From Acidobacteriota bacterium (GTDB lineage Bacteria; Acidobacteriota; UBA6911), in NCBI GenBank assembly GCA_016929335.1, contig JAFGIY010000040.1:1-51246 (forward strand): a stretch of 51,246 bases of DNA. The letters are read 5' to 3'. The translations under genes were made by a program, and so were the position numbers. Positions 8,703 through 17,150 of the stretch are shown here, piece after piece; the first letter of the stretch is position 1; every line of letters begins with the position of its first letter. The notes beneath the pieces are model-generated. The model searched no databases and was not told where the DNA came from. It was given only the letters and a program-made list of their open reading frames with translations.

Positions 8703-9197
8703 TTGGAAAAGATCGATCCGAATGCGCAGGATTTGAAAGACCAGGTGGTTGCCATCAATCGTGTGACCAAAGTGGTGAAGGGTGGGAAAAACCTGAGCTT
8801 CAGCGCTCTCGTGGTTGTAGGCGACCAAAACGGGATGGTCGGATACGGAATGGGGAAGGCGAAGGAAGTCCCCCAGGCTATCCGCAAGGGAGTCGAACAA
8901 GCGCGAAAGAATATGATTCGCATCCCTCTGCAAGGGCGCACGATTCCCCACATTATACTGGGACGGTATGGTGCAGGGCGTGTGATTCTCAAGCCCGCTG
9001 GGGAAGGGACGGGCGTAATCGCCGGAGGGCCGGTTCGTGCCGTTGTGCAGTCTGCCGGAATTTCCAACATCCTCACCAAATCACTTGGCAGCACGAATCC
9101 CCACAACGTGGTCAAGGCTACGTTTGACGGATTAAAAAGACTGAAGGAGCCGACAGAAGTTGCCAAACTGCGCGGCAAACAGCCCGAGGAATTGTAA
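8703..9197 (+). CDS. rpsE: 30S ribosomal protein S5
   Basis: This 164-residue S5 shows [20 protein letters not shown], the [20 protein letters not shown] turn, and [21 protein letters not shown]5 is important for decoding fidelity and mRNA entry. I choose TTG 8703 because GGAGG (8693-8697) is then five bases upstream. The longer frame from TTG 8691 would contain the ribosome binding site inside the coding region. Confidence 0.94.
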   Translation: MEKIDPNAQDLKDQVVAINRVTKVVKGGKNLSFSALVVVGDQNGMVGYGMGKAKEVPQAIRKGVEQARKNMIRIPLQGRTIPHIILGRYGAGRVILKPAGEGTGVIAGGPVRAVVQSAGISNILTKSLGSTNPHNVVKATFDGLKRLKEPTEVAKLRGKQPEEL

Positions 9198-9200
9198 GCG

Positions 9201-9413
9201 ATGGCATCCAAAAAGAAAGATGTAAAGGAAGCGGGCGCAACCCTGAAGATTCAGTATTATCGCAGTGCAATTTGCACGCCCGAGAAGCACAGGCTGGTTC
9301 TGAAAAGCCTGGGATTCAAGCGAATGAATCAGGTAATCAATCGCGAGGATACTCCCGCAATTCGGGGAATGGTCGCTCAGGTGCCTCATCTGGTAAGGAT
9401 TCTGGAACAGTAG
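9201..9413 (+). CDS. rpmD: 50S ribosomal protein L30
   Basis: This 70-residue L30 has the YYRSAICTPEKHRLVLKSLG core and the LGFKRMNQVINREDTPAIRG segment, with an N-terminal lysine-rich lead of about 12 residues. It starts three bases after the rpsE stop. The last codons, CAG TAG, form the first heptad (CAGTAGG) of the repeat arm that follows, so the stop codon is part of the repeat. Confidence 0.95.
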   Translation: MASKKKDVKEAGATLKIQYYRSAICTPEKHRLVLKSLGFKRMNQVINREDTPAIRGMVAQVPHLVRILEQ

Positions 9414-9473
9414 GCAGTCGGCAGTGGGCAGTCGGCAGTTTTACTGCCGACTGCCCGCTGGCCGCTGCCGACT
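9408..9473. repeat. Heptad inverted-repeat cassette, CAGTCGG word
   Basis: The left arm 9408-9439 is CAGTAGG, CAGTCGG, CAGTGGG, CAGTCGG, CAGT; the right arm 9443-9473 is complementary CTGCCGA/CTGCCCG words. The loop is about 3 bases. It uses the same word family as 8627-8685, one gene apart, and includes the rpmD stop codon. Confidence 0.9.
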
Positions 9474-9492
9474 AAGAGACAGGGCATATATT

Positions 9493-9939
9493 ATGTTAAG
9501 CATTAATACTTTAAAGCCGGCCCAAGGGGCAAATCGCAAAAACAAGCGAGTAGGCAGGGGGATGGGATCCGGCCATGGAAAGACGGCGGCCCGAGGATAC
9601 AACGGGCAGTTGTCGCGCGCCGGCGCCAGAATGCGCCCGGGATTTGAAGGCGGACAGATGCCGTTGCACCGCCGGTTGCCCAAGCGAGGATTCACAAATA
9701 TTTTTAGAAAAGAATACCTGGCAATCAACCTGGAAAAACTGGCCGGATTCGAGTCCGGCGCAAAAGTCGATCCGGAGATCTTGAAGAGTCAGGGAATCAT
9801 TAAGAACGTTCGTGACGGGCTCAAGATTCTGGGTGTCGGAGAGCTGCAGCATGCCCTCCATGTCCGCGCTCACAAGTTCAGCAAAAGTGCTGCGGAGAAG
9901 ATTCAGAAGGCGGGCGGTACCATTGAGGTGATTGCATAA
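9493..9939 (+). CDS. rplO: 50S ribosomal protein L15
   Basis: This 148-residue L15 starts MLSINTLKPAQGANRKNKRV and has the glycine-rich GRGMGSGHGKTAARGYNGQL tail that threads into the 50S core, FEGGQMPLHRRLPKRGF, and a C-terminal globular domain. The open frame continues upstream into the repeat, but homology fixes ATG 9493. It precedes secY as in the standard spc operon. Confidence 0.96.
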   Translation: MLSINTLKPAQGANRKNKRVGRGMGSGHGKTAARGYNGQLSRAGARMRPGFEGGQMPLHRRLPKRGFTNIFRKEYLAINLEKLAGFESGAKVDPEILKSQGIIKNVRDGLKILGVGELQHALHVRAHKFSKSAAEKIQKAGGTIEVIA

Positions 9940-10021
9940 GGCAGGTTTGACAAATCCTTATCCTAACGGAAAGATAATCCTGAAGCTTGTGGTTTAGAGC
10001 CTCAGAGGTTCTGAGAAAAAG

Positions 10022-11425
10022 ATGCCGGAAGAAAGAAGTCCAATTCTTAGCTCGATACAGAATATCTTCAGTATCCCGGACCTGCGCAAGCGCGTATTAT
10101 TCATGCTTGGCATGCTGGCAGTATACCGCGTCGGCGCGTTTATCCACTGTCCGGGCATTAATAACGAGGCGCTGGAACAGCTGTTCAATGCGCAGTCGGG
10201 TACGATTTTCGGCTTCCTTGATATGTTCACCGGCGGATCCCTGCGCCGCTTCAGCATATTCGCCCTTGGGATCATGCCCTATATCACCGCCTCCATTATC
10301 CTGCAGCTGGCTACGGTCGTGGTCCCGTTTCTTGAAAAGCTCTCCAAAGAGGGCGAATTGGGGCGCAAAAAGATAACCCAATACACAAGATATCTGACGG
10401 TTGTTCTGACACTCTTCCAGGGGTTTATGTCCGCCGTCGCTCTCGAGCGCTCCAGCGGCGGAATCGTTCTGAATCCGGGCTGGGGTTTCCGTCTCATGGT
10501 GATGATTACGCTGACGACGGGCACGGCTTTTATAATGTGGATCGGTGAGCAGATCACCGAACGTGGAATAGGGAACGGAATCAGTCTTATCATTTTTGCC
10601 GGGATTGTAGTCGGCCTGCCCAGCGCCATCCTCAATATAGTTGATAATGTCAGATCGCGGACCTGGTCTATTTTTACACCGATCATACTGATCGTGGTGA
10701 TGGTTTTGGTGGTCGCAGCCGTGGTCTTTGTAGAGCGGGGTCAGAGAAAAATACCGGTCCAGTACGCCAAACGCGTGGTCGGAAGACGCGTATATGGCGG
10801 ACAGGCGACTCACCTTCCGCTGAGGGTGAACTCCGGCGGCGTGATTCCCGTGATTTTCGCGGCCTCGATCGTTTCGATCCCCTCAACTCTCGGCATGGTC
10901 ATGCCATATGAATGGATGAGAAACCTGTCAAGTCAGCTGAACCAGGGAATGCCGCTGTATAATCTTCTTTATATCATCGGCATCATCTTTTTCTGTTTCT
11001 TTTATGTGAGTATCATTTTCAATCCAATGGAAGTTGCGGACAACATCCGCAAATATGGCGGATATATCCCGGGAATCAGGCCAGGTCACAGGACCGCCGA
11101 ATATATCGACAGCATATTGAGCCGATTGACGCTGGCCGGATCCATTTACCTTGTGCTGATCTGTCTTCTGCCCGAATTTTTGATTACGGGATTCAAGGTT
11201 CAGCCTATTCCGTTTATCGGTCCAAAACTTGACGACTGGCTGAACACATTGAATATGAGCTGGCTCACGACAGGTCTCGGCGTTACCTTCTATTTCGGCG
11301 GCACGTCTCTGTTGATTGTAGTGGGCGTTGCCATGGATACGATCCAGCAGATCGAGTCTCAGCTGATCATGCGCCATTACGACGGATTCCTCAAAAAGGG
11401 CCGGATCCGGGGCAGAAGAGGATAG
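10022..11425 (+). CDS. secY: Protein translocase subunit SecY
   Basis: This 467-residue protein is the channel subunit of the Sec translocon in the inner membrane. About ten hydrophobic segments are visible, with family motifs such as the N-terminal LRKRVLFMLGMLAVYRVGAF, a plug/TM2 region FTGGSLRRFSIFALGIMPYI, the cytosolic loop QRKIPVQYAKR, and the RPGHRTAEYIDSILSRLTL segment. The 82-base gap upstream holds a small CTCAGA/TCTGAG palindrome instead of a full cassette. Start ATG 10022 lacks a strong ribosome binding site (GAGAAAAAG). A heptad cassette separates secY from adk. Confidence 0.97.
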   Translation: MPEERSPILSSIQNIFSIPDLRKRVLFMLGMLAVYRVGAFIHCPGINNEALEQLFNAQSGTIFGFLDMFTGGSLRRFSIFALGIMPYITASIILQLATVVVPFLEKLSKEGELGRKKITQYTRYLTVVLTLFQGFMSAVALERSSGGIVLNPGWGFRLMVMITLTTGTAFIMWIGEQITERGIGNGISLIIFAGIVVGLPSAILNIVDNVRSRTWSIFTPIILIVVMVLVVAAVVFVERGQRKIPVQYAKRVVGRRVYGGQATHLPLRVNSGGVIPVIFAASIVSIPSTLGMVMPYEWMRNLSSQLNQGMPLYNLLYIIGIIFFCFFYVSIIFNPMEVADNIRKYGGYIPGIRPGHRTAEYIDSILSRLTLAGSIYLVLICLLPEFLITGFKVQPIPFIGPKLDDWLNTLNMSWLTTGLGVTFYFGGTSLLIVVGVAMDTIQQIESQLIMRHYDGFLKKGRIRGRRG

Positions 11426-11430
11426 AACGG

Positions 11431-11516
11431 AATTGCGAATGACGAATTACGAATGACGAGTTAAAGACCAACCATAAGTTTTTCAATCCGTCATTCGTAA
11501 TTCGTCCTTCGTAATT
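11431..11516. repeat. Heptad inverted-repeat cassette, AATGACG/AATTACG word
   Basis: The left arm 11431-11462 is AATTGCG, AATGACG, AATTACG, AATGACG words; the right arm 11485-11516 is complementary TCATTCG/TAATTCG/TCCTTCG words. The loop is about 22 bases. It lies in the secY-adk gap. Confidence 0.88.
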
Positions 11517-11525
11517 GGATTCGCG

Positions 11526-12194
11526 ATGAGAGATGGTAGGCTGGCAATAATCATGCTGGGGCCGCCTGGGGCCGGGAAAGGGACGCAGGCCCGCATGATG
11601 AGTGAAGCATTGAATATCCCCCATATATCAACGGGGGACATGCTTCGGGAGGCGCTTCGAAACCGGACGGAGTTAGGGAAAAAGGCGCAATCCTTCATGG
11701 AATCCGGCGCCCTCGTCCCGGACGAACTGGTGGATGCAATCGTGGTTGAGCGTTTGGGCCGGGAAGATTGCAGTCAGGGCTTCATATTGGATGGATATCC
11801 GAGAACGATAGCTCAGGCGCGGTTCCTGCAGTCTTTGTTTGAAACGAACGGTGCAAGAATGCTGAGCATCGGGATTGAAGTCGGCGATAGCGTGCTGATC
11901 AACCGGTTGTCGGCGCGCTGGACCTGCTCCAAATGCGGAAAGATGTTTAATGCCGTCATGGATCCCGGCAAGATCGGGGGCCAGTGCGACGAATGCGGCG
12001 CGGCACTTGTTCAGCGGAAAGACGATACGACGGAAGTGATCGCCGAGCGTCTTCAGGTTTATCATACGACGACGCGCCCATTGATCCGGCATTATCAGGA
12101 GCAGGGCTCGTATGTCGAGATCAACGGTGACCGGTCCGTAAACGATGTTTTTGATACCATCATCGGCGTTGTCAAAAGCCGAACAAATGGATGA
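11526..12194 (+). CDS. adk: Adenylate kinase, zinc-LID type
   Basis: This 222-residue cytosolic kinase interconverts ATP+AMP and 2 ADP. The P-loop GPPGAGKGT is at residues 12-20, the AMP-binding region follows (HISTGDMLREAL), then FILDGYPRT. The LID domain carries a Cys4 zinc knuckle (CSKC and CDEC), the form common outside enterobacteria. Start ATG 11526 gives the usual short lead before the P-loop; the ribosome binding site is weak. The methionine aminopeptidase gene that often follows adk is absent; infA comes next after a repeat cassette. Confidence 0.96.
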   Translation: MRDGRLAIIMLGPPGAGKGTQARMMSEALNIPHISTGDMLREALRNRTELGKKAQSFMESGALVPDELVDAIVVERLGREDCSQGFILDGYPRTIAQARFLQSLFETNGARMLSIGIEVGDSVLINRLSARWTCSKCGKMFNAVMDPGKIGGQCDECGAALVQRKDDTTEVIAERLQVYHTTTRPLIRHYQEQGSYVEINGDRSVNDVFDTIIGVVKSRTNG

Positions 12195-12268
12195 TTTGCG
12201 ATATACAATTAACGATTAAGCAGCCTGTGGGATTTAAGTCGTCAATCGTAAATCGTCAATCATAAATA
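12193..12268. repeat. Degenerate heptad inverted-repeat cassette, ATTAACG-like word
   Basis: The left arm 12193-12220 is decayed (GATTTGCG, ATATACA, ATTAACG, ATTAAG); the right arm 12236-12268 is a cleaner tandem of GTCAATC/GTAAATC words. Pairing is imperfect. The adk stop codon lies at its left end. Confidence 0.75.
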
Positions 12269-12274
12269 GAGCAT

Positions 12275-12493
12275 ATGCCCAAAGAGGATGCAATTGAGGT
12301 TGTCGGAACGGTAGTGGAAACGCTGCCGAATGCTATGTTTCGGGTTGAACTGGAAGGAAAACATATGGTTCTTGCGCATGTGTCGGGCAAAATGCGCAAA
12401 AATTTTATCCGTATTCTTCCGGGTGATAAAATCCTGGTGGAGCTTTCTCCCTACGATTTGTCGCGGGGAAGAATAGTATATCGATACAAATAG
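12275..12493 (+). CDS. infA: Translation initiation factor IF-1
   Basis: This 72-residue S1-type OB-fold protein has [40 protein letters not shown] and [14 protein letters not shown], which span the whole IF-1 family. IF-1 occupies the A site during initiation. It is followed after 8 bases by rpmJ, the usual start of the alpha operon. Confidence 0.97.
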   Translation: MPKEDAIEVVGTVVETLPNAMFRVELEGKHMVLAHVSGKMRKNFIRILPGDKILVELSPYDLSRGRIVYRYK

Positions 12494-12501
12494 GCATACA
12501 C

Positions 12502-12615
12502 ATGAAAGTCAGAGCGTCAGTAAAGAAAATATGCACCAAGTGCAAAATCGTGCGCCGCAAAGGGGTAATCCAGGTCCGGTGCCCCAATCCAAAGCATAAG
12601 CAGCGTCAGGGCTAA
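12502..12615 (+). CDS. rpmJ: 50S ribosomal protein L36
   Basis: Thirty-seven codons (ATG 12502 to TAA 12613-12615) read [20 protein letters not shown] and end in a [10 protein letters not shown] tail. The zinc ligands of the C+ form are present: CTKC, then a later Cys and a His (CPNPKH). L36 is the smallest 50S protein. It lies between infA and rpsM, its standard place. Confidence 0.97.
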   Translation: MKVRASVKKICTKCKIVRRKGVIQVRCPNPKHKQRQG

Positions 12616-12629
12616 GAGGGAGGCAAGAA

Positions 12630-12992
12630 TTGGCTAGAATCGCAGGAGTAGATCTGCCGCTGAACAAAAGAGTTCAAATTGGTCTGACATATATTTTCGG
12701 CATTGGCAAAAGCAGGTCGACCAAGATCCTTACGGAAGCGGGCATTAATGTCAATACCAAGGTGAAAGACCTGACCGAAGATGAAACGGTGCGCATCCGG
12801 AACATTATCCAGAGAGACGGCATGGTAGAAGGCGACCTGCGCAAAGCGGTTTCTCTGGACATCAAGAGGCTAATGGAAATCGGTTCTTACCGGGGCTTAC
12901 GTCATCGGCGCGGATTGCCGGTTCGAGGACAGAGGACTCACACCAACGCCCGGACCCGCAAGGGCCCGCGAAGGATTGTCGGCAAAAAGTAA
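12630..12992 (+). CDS. rpsM: 30S ribosomal protein S13
   Basis: This 120-residue S13 has [20 protein letters not shown], the helix-hairpin-helix [18 protein letters not shown] and the basic end [17 protein letters not shown]. It bridges to the 50S subunit and contacts P-site tRNA. The start is TTG 12630, supported by GAGGGAGG upstream and by homology. It is one of several TTG starts in this operon (rpsE, rpsM, rpsD). Confidence 0.96.
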   Translation: MARIAGVDLPLNKRVQIGLTYIFGIGKSRSTKILTEAGINVNTKVKDLTEDETVRIRNIIQRDGMVEGDLRKAVSLDIKRLMEIGSYRGLRHRRGLPVRGQRTHTNARTRKGPRRIVGKK

Positions 12993-13012
12993 AAATATTG
13001 CTGGAGTAATGA

Positions 13013-13423
13013 ATGGCAGAGAAACAGGTAAAGAAGACGGCCAAGCGGAAAACGGGGAAAAAGCGGGAAAAGGTCAATATCCCCGCCGGAATAGTGCATA
13101 TTCTCGCGACGTTTAATAACACGATCATCAGCATCACGGATCTCGAGGGCAATCTCCTGACAACGTCAAGTGCCGGTGCCGCGGGATTCAAAGGTTCTCG
13201 AAAGGGAACTCCTTTTGCAGCGCAACAGGCTGCATCGATTGCGGCAAACAACGTCAAAGAATACGGCATGCGCACGCTGCAGGTTCACCTCAAAGGCCCC
13301 GGCGCGGGCCGTGAATCTGCCATCCGTGCACTGCAGAGCGCCGGCCTGGAAGTGAAAGCAATCCGGGATCTTACGCCGATCCCTCACAACGGATGCCGTC
13401 CGCCGAAGAGACGCCGAGTGTAA
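13013..13423 (+). CDS. rpsK: 30S ribosomal protein S11
   Basis: This 136-residue S11 has a lysine-rich lead of about 25 residues, then the family core [40 protein letters not shown], and the end [16 protein letters not shown]11 lies on the platform near the E-site mRNA. ATG 13013 follows GGAG at 13004-13007. A long clean heptad cassette follows. Confidence 0.97.
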   Translation: MAEKQVKKTAKRKTGKKREKVNIPAGIVHILATFNNTIISITDLEGNLLTTSSAGAAGFKGSRKGTPFAAQQAASIAANNVKEYGMRTLQVHLKGPGAGRESAIRALQSAGLEVKAIRDLTPIPHNGCRPPKRRRV

Positions 13424-13424
13424 T

Positions 13425-13507
13425 ATTGACGATTGACGATTTACGATTGACGATTTGAAAAGCTTGAGGGCTTCAAATCGTCAATCGTAAATCGTCAATC
13501 GTAAATT
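13425..13507. repeat. Heptad inverted-repeat cassette, ATTGACG/ATTTACG word
   Basis: The left arm 13425-13459 is ATTGACG, ATTGACG, ATTTACG, ATTGACG, ATTTGAA; the right arm 13472-13507 is the near-perfect complement (TTCAAAT, CGTCAAT, CGTAAAT, CGTCAAT, CGTAAAT). The inner loop holds AAGC..GCTT. This is the longest stem of the series, about 35 base pairs with few mismatches. It lies in the rpsK-rpsD gap. Confidence 0.93.
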
Positions 13508-13541
13508 TGAAGAAATGGACATTAAGTAAGGAGATACGGAA

Positions 13542-14174
13542 TTGGCTAGATACCGCGAAGCGAAATGTCGGCTTTGCCGGCGGGAAGGCATGAAGCTCTT
13601 CCTCAAGGGAGACCGCTGCTTCAGGGATACCTGCGCCGTAGAGAAGCGCAATTTTCCTCCAGGACAGCACGGCCGCGATCATCGCCCCAAGACGGTAGGA
13701 TATGGGATTCAACTGCGTGAAAAGCAAAAGGTGAAACGCATCTATCGGGTCCTTGAGAACCAGTTCGCCAACTATTTCGAGAAGGCGGATAAGCGAAAAG
13801 GGATCACGGGTGAAAATCTGCTTTTGAGCCTCGAGCGTCGCATCGACAACGTGATATATCGCCTCGGTTTCGCACCTTCGCGGGACCAGGCCCGACAACT
13901 GGTGACACACGGCCATGTTCTGGTTAACGGCAAAAAGGTGAATATCGCTTCCGCCGAGGTTAAGGCGGGCGATGCCGTCACACTCCGGGAAAAGACCAAA
14001 AAAAATCCTCAGGTCCTGGATTCCGTTGCTTCCATCAGCGGTCGCGGTGGAGTCCCGGCCTGGCTGGGGTTGGATGCAGAAGGTTTGAAAGGCACTGTGG
14101 TGGCACTACCCAAACGCGATGATATTCAAATGCCTATTGATGAACAACTCATCGTGGAACTCTATTCGAAGTAA
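13542..14174 (+). CDS. rpsD: 30S ribosomal protein S4
   Basis: This 210-residue S4 carries an N-terminal Cys4 zinc site (Cys 9, 12, 26, 31), [20 protein letters not shown], and the S4 RNA-binding domain [20 protein letters not shown] with [18 protein letters not shown]4 starts 30S assembly and often regulates the alpha operon. The start is TTG 13542 with AAGGAGATA upstream. rpoA follows after 23 bases. Confidence 0.96.
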   Translation: MARYREAKCRLCRREGMKLFLKGDRCFRDTCAVEKRNFPPGQHGRDHRPKTVGYGIQLREKQKVKRIYRVLENQFANYFEKADKRKGITGENLLLSLERRIDNVIYRLGFAPSRDQARQLVTHGHVLVNGKKVNIASAEVKAGDAVTLREKTKKNPQVLDSVASISGRGGVPAWLGLDAEGLKGTVVALPKRDDIQMPIDEQLIVELYSK

Positions 14175-14197
14175 AGAGATGAGGTGAGGGGAATACT

Positions 14198-15187
14198 ATG
14201 ACTAGAGCTTTTCAGAAGCCAAAGAGGCTGATCTGCGATCTTGAGACGTTAAGTTCAACATACGGCCACTTTTTTGCCCAGCCCTTCGAAAGAGGTTTCG
14301 GGACGACCATCGGAAATGCGTTGCGCCGGGTGTTGCTCTCCTCCATCGAAGGAGCGGCCATTACCGCCGTGAAAATCGAGGGCGTCCTTCACGAATTCAC
14401 CCCGATCCCCAACGTGACGGAAGATGCAACCAACATCATTATGAACTTAAAGCAGATTCCATTGAGACTCAATGTGGATCATGCCAAAACCATCTATCTT
14501 GAGTCCGATCAGCCCGGCGAACTCAAATCCGGGAATATCACCCCGGATCCGGACATCGATATTCTCGATCCGAATGTGCATATCGCAACCATCGGGGAAG
14601 GCGGGAATCTCAAGATCGAGATGCGTATCAAAAAGGGACGGGGATATATTCAGGCGGATGAAAATTTTGAAGAAGACCTGCCGCTGGGATACATTCCGCT
14701 CGACAGTGTGCATTCCCCGATTAAACGGGTTAATTACACAGTGGAAGCCGCACGTTTGGGCCAGACTACGGATTATGACAAGCTCGTTCTTGATGTGTGG
14801 ACAAACGGCTGCATCCCGCCGCAGGATGCCATCGCTCAGGCTGCGAAGATCGTTAAAGATCATATGTTCATTTTCATCAATTTTGAAGAACAGCCCGAGG
14901 AAGAGGAAGAAGAAGTGGATCGGGAAGCCGAACGGATGTACGAAAATCTGAAACGCTCGGTGGAAGAGCTTGAGCTTTCGGTGCGATCCTATAACTGCCT
15001 CAAGAACGCAGATATCAAGACTATCGGCGAACTCGTTCAGAAGACCGAGGCAGAAATGTTGAAAACCAAAAATTTCGGACGAAAGTCGCTGAACGAAATC
15101 AAAGAGATTCTTTCCGACATGGGCTTATCCTTCGGCATGAAGCTCGATCCTGAGGGCAGGCCGGTTCCTGCTCCAAAGGCCGAGTAG
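14198..15187 (+). CDS. rpoA: DNA-directed RNA polymerase subunit alpha
   Basis: This 329-residue alpha subunit has an N-terminal assembly domain with [20 protein letters not shown] and [20 protein letters not shown], an acidic linker ([17 protein letters not shown]), and a C-terminal domain with [20 protein letters not shown] and [14 protein letters not shown], which binds UP elements and activators. GAGGTGAGG upstream of ATG 14198 gives a good ribosome binding site. Confidence 0.97.
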   Translation: MTRAFQKPKRLICDLETLSSTYGHFFAQPFERGFGTTIGNALRRVLLSSIEGAAITAVKIEGVLHEFTPIPNVTEDATNIIMNLKQIPLRLNVDHAKTIYLESDQPGELKSGNITPDPDIDILDPNVHIATIGEGGNLKIEMRIKKGRGYIQADENFEEDLPLGYIPLDSVHSPIKRVNYTVEAARLGQTTDYDKLVLDVWTNGCIPPQDAIAQAAKIVKDHMFIFINFEEQPEEEEEEVDREAERMYENLKRSVEELELSVRSYNCLKNADIKTIGELVQKTEAEMLKTKNFGRKSLNEIKEILSDMGLSFGMKLDPEGRPVPAPKAE

Positions 15188-15224
15188 TAAGAAGAACCGC
15201 TGAGGCAGATCGGAGACTGGATTC

Positions 15225-15788
15225 ATGAGACATCGAGTTGCTGGAAAAAAGCTGGGGAGAAAAACCGCCCATCGTGTGATGATGTTTCGCAACATGGTCA
15301 CATCGCTTTTTGATAAGGAGCGGATACGAACGACACTGGATCGTGCCAAAGCGGTTCGCCCCATTGCGGAACGTATGATCACCCTCGGAAAGCGCGAGAC
15401 TCTTCATGCGCGACGGCAGGCTTTGGCTTTCGTCAAAGATCCTGCCATTGTTGCCAAACTGTTCGACACTATCGCACCCCGTTTCGCCCAGAGACCGGGC
15501 GGCTATACCCGCATCATCCGACTCGGATTCCGTGATGGCGACGGCGCCCAAATGGCTTTCCTTGAATTGATCGGCAGCGAATTTAAGCCCACCGGCAAGG
15601 AAGAAAAGAAGGGCGGAAAGAAAAAGTCGAAAGAAACCGCCGCCGGAGCCGAGAATAAAGAAGAAGAAAAGACCGGGAAGAAAAAGACGCAAAAAGCCGC
15701 TGCAGACACGGGGAAAAAGGAAGCGGCAAAGCCGAAAAGGAAAAAATCCAAAGAAGCGTCTGCTGAAGGTGAAAAGAAGGAACAGTGA
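15225..15788 (+). CDS. rplQ: 50S ribosomal protein L17 with long charged C-terminal extension
   Basis: Residues 1-120 are ordinary L17 (MRHRVAGKKLGRKTAHRVMM, VTSLFDKERIRTTLDRAKAV, RPGGYTRIIRLGFRDGDGA). The protein then continues to 187 residues with a tail made almost only of Lys, Glu, Ala, Thr and Gly (EEKKGGKKKSKETAAGAEN and similar runs). The family is usually 115-130 residues, so the tail roughly adds half again; it is probably disordered and surface exposed near the tunnel exit. The stop codon overlaps the next gene by four bases (GTGA). Confidence 0.94.
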   Translation: MRHRVAGKKLGRKTAHRVMMFRNMVTSLFDKERIRTTLDRAKAVRPIAERMITLGKRETLHARRQALAFVKDPAIVAKLFDTIAPRFAQRPGGYTRIIRLGFRDGDGAQMAFLELIGSEFKPTGKEEKKGGKKKSKETAAGAENKEEEKTGKKKTQKAAADTGKKEAAKPKRKKSKEASAEGEKKEQ

Positions 15789-16432
15789 TAAAAGCATCAA
15801 AAAGAAGTCAGGGCCGGCCCGCAAGTTCGACTTCTTCCATACGGTTTGACAAGGTTCCCCGGGCCAAGCTTCCCACCCGGCTGGGAGAGTTCATCATCTA
15901 TGGATTTCGAGACCTGGAGTCCGGAGAAGAAGCCGTAGCCTTGGTCTCGGGAAATCCCAGCCCGGACAAAACATCCCTTGTCCGCATCCATTCGCAGTGC
16001 CTGACCGGCGACGTGTTCTCCTCCAAACGATGTGATTGCGGCGATCAGCTTGCGGCTGCAATGAACCTCATTGGCAAAGCGGATGCCGGCGTAATCGTTT
16101 ACCAGCAAAAAGAAGGACGCGGGATCGGGCTGATCAATAAAATCCACGCCTATGAACTGCAGGATCAGGGCCTCGATACTGTCGCAGCCAACATTGAGCT
16201 CGGATTTGAGGCGGATATGCGCGACTACCGCATGCCGGCCGAAATTCTGAAATATCTGGGCGCGACACGGATCGAGCTGCTTTCCAACAATCCTGAAAAA
16301 GTCCAGGGATTGGAGCAGGAAGGCATTCAGGTTGCAAAGCGCATTCCTTTGGAAATCCCGCCCAGTTCCAGTACACGCGGATATCTGCGAATCAAAAAAG
16401 AAAAGCTCGGCCATATACTCAATAAGGTCTGA
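15785..16432 (+). CDS. ribA: GTP cyclohydrolase II
   Basis: This 215-residue enzyme opens GTP to 2,5-diamino-6-ribosylamino-4(3H)-pyrimidinone phosphate, the first step of riboflavin synthesis. The zinc site is visible as HSQCLTGDVFSSKRCDCG, followed by QKEGRGIGLINKIHAYELQD and the LLSNNPEKVQGLE nucleotide-binding segment. It is a stand-alone RibA without the RibB (DHBP synthase) domain. The start is GTG 15785, overlapping the rplQ stop, so it is translationally coupled to the alpha operon. The first 20 residues are basic and Ser-rich and not typical. It could matter that several proteins at the right end of the window need flavin, but no direct link is shown. Confidence 0.92.
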   Translation: MIKASKRSQGRPASSTSSIRFDKVPRAKLPTRLGEFIIYGFRDLESGEEAVALVSGNPSPDKTSLVRIHSQCLTGDVFSSKRCDCGDQLAAAMNLIGKADAGVIVYQQKEGRGIGLINKIHAYELQDQGLDTVAANIELGFEADMRDYRMPAEILKYLGATRIELLSNNPEKVQGLEQEGIQVAKRIPLEIPPSSSTRGYLRIKKEKLGHILNKV

Positions 16433-16435
16433 AGA

Positions 16436-16468
16436 AGCTGTCAGCTTTCAGCCATCAGCCTTCAGCCC
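16436..16468. repeat. Solo heptad arm, TCAGCCT word
   Basis: TCAGCTT, TCAGCCA, TCAGCCT, TCAGCC repeat with a 7-base period directly after the ribA stop codon. I see no good complementary arm within the next 120 bases, only GAGCTGAGCTGATG at about 16558. It looks like a one-armed or decayed cassette. Confidence 0.6.
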
Positions 16469-16577
16469 CGACACGTTCGTGCAAACAGAGGGGCAGGTAT
16501 AAGTATTTCTCAAAAGCGAGGGTTGTCCGGAGGTTCCTGACGTATCATTTTCCCGGGGAGCTGAGCTGATGCAGTGG

Positions 16578-17150
16578 CTATTTGGATATGGTGCGGAGGA
16601 CATCGTCTTTGGTGCCGAGTCTGCGATCGGGACCGGCGGATTGCACAACTATGTCGCCCGAGCTCAGACGTTCCGCCCATAGCGGATGCCTCCAGGAATC
16701 CAGTCGGATCAGAGGCGTCAAATACTTCGGCGAAAGCTGATCTGTAAGCGTTATGTAGTCTCTGAAAACCGGCAGACTTCCGGTGGTTCCCTGATACTTC
16801 CGGATAGCTTCGGCGATCTGTTCCAGCATTTGTTTCGTCTCATCAATCTTTACAGACTCAAGGGCCGCCGCAAGATTGTCGATCTTTTCCCATTGACCGT
16901 GCCCGATCCGCACTTCACGGACCACCCACTCGCCTTTAGCCTTTTCTATCCTGAATGCCGTTTTCAGCCTGGTCTCCGCAATTGCTTCCGAGCCTCCGAT
17001 CCTGGTGACCTTCAATACTTCCACATCCTCTTTCTCGAGTATGATTTGAGGCATCCTGACGATCCTGTCTCTGGCAACATTATTATTGATGGACCGCGAA
17101 GCACATCCGGTGAAAAGCAGGATCAAACACAGCAGATATCGCAATTGCAT
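16578..17150 (-). CDS. Putative lipoprotein with pseudopilin-G-like C-terminal region
   Basis: From ATG 17150 the protein has 190 residues. MQLRYLLCLILLFTGC is a signal peptide with a lipobox-like end (Cys 16), although Phe at -3 is unusual. Residues 60-120 (TRIGGSEAIAETRLKTAFRI and EWVVREVRIGHGQWEKIDNL) look like a small beta-sheet domain. The C-terminal part contains a helix, then LDSWRHPLW and SAGPDRRLGTKDDV, which resembles the end of type II secretion pseudopilin GspG (DPWG.P and a D/N-rich calcium loop). It stands alone on the minus strand. A longer start at 17276 is open but would bury the lipobox. Function is unknown. Confidence 0.7.
   Translation of the reverse strand: MQLRYLLCLILLFTGCASRSINNNVARDRIVRMPQIILEKEDVEVLKVTRIGGSEAIAETRLKTAFRIEKAKGEWVVREVRIGHGQWEKIDNLAAALESVKIDETKQMLEQIAEAIRKYQGTTGSLPVFRDYITLTDQLSPKYLTPLIRLDSWRHPLWAERLSSGDIVVQSAGPDRRLGTKDDVLRTISK

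Noticed and set aside
438..13510. Heptad cassettes as Rho-independent terminators
   Set aside because: They lie inside the ribosomal operon, have no T-run after the stem, and the genes behind them have no promoters that I can see.
15099..15824. 241-codon minus-strand frame opposite rplQ
   Set aside because: Its Phe/Leu-rich stretch is the antisense of the Lys/Glu-rich L17 tail, an artefact of codon composition.
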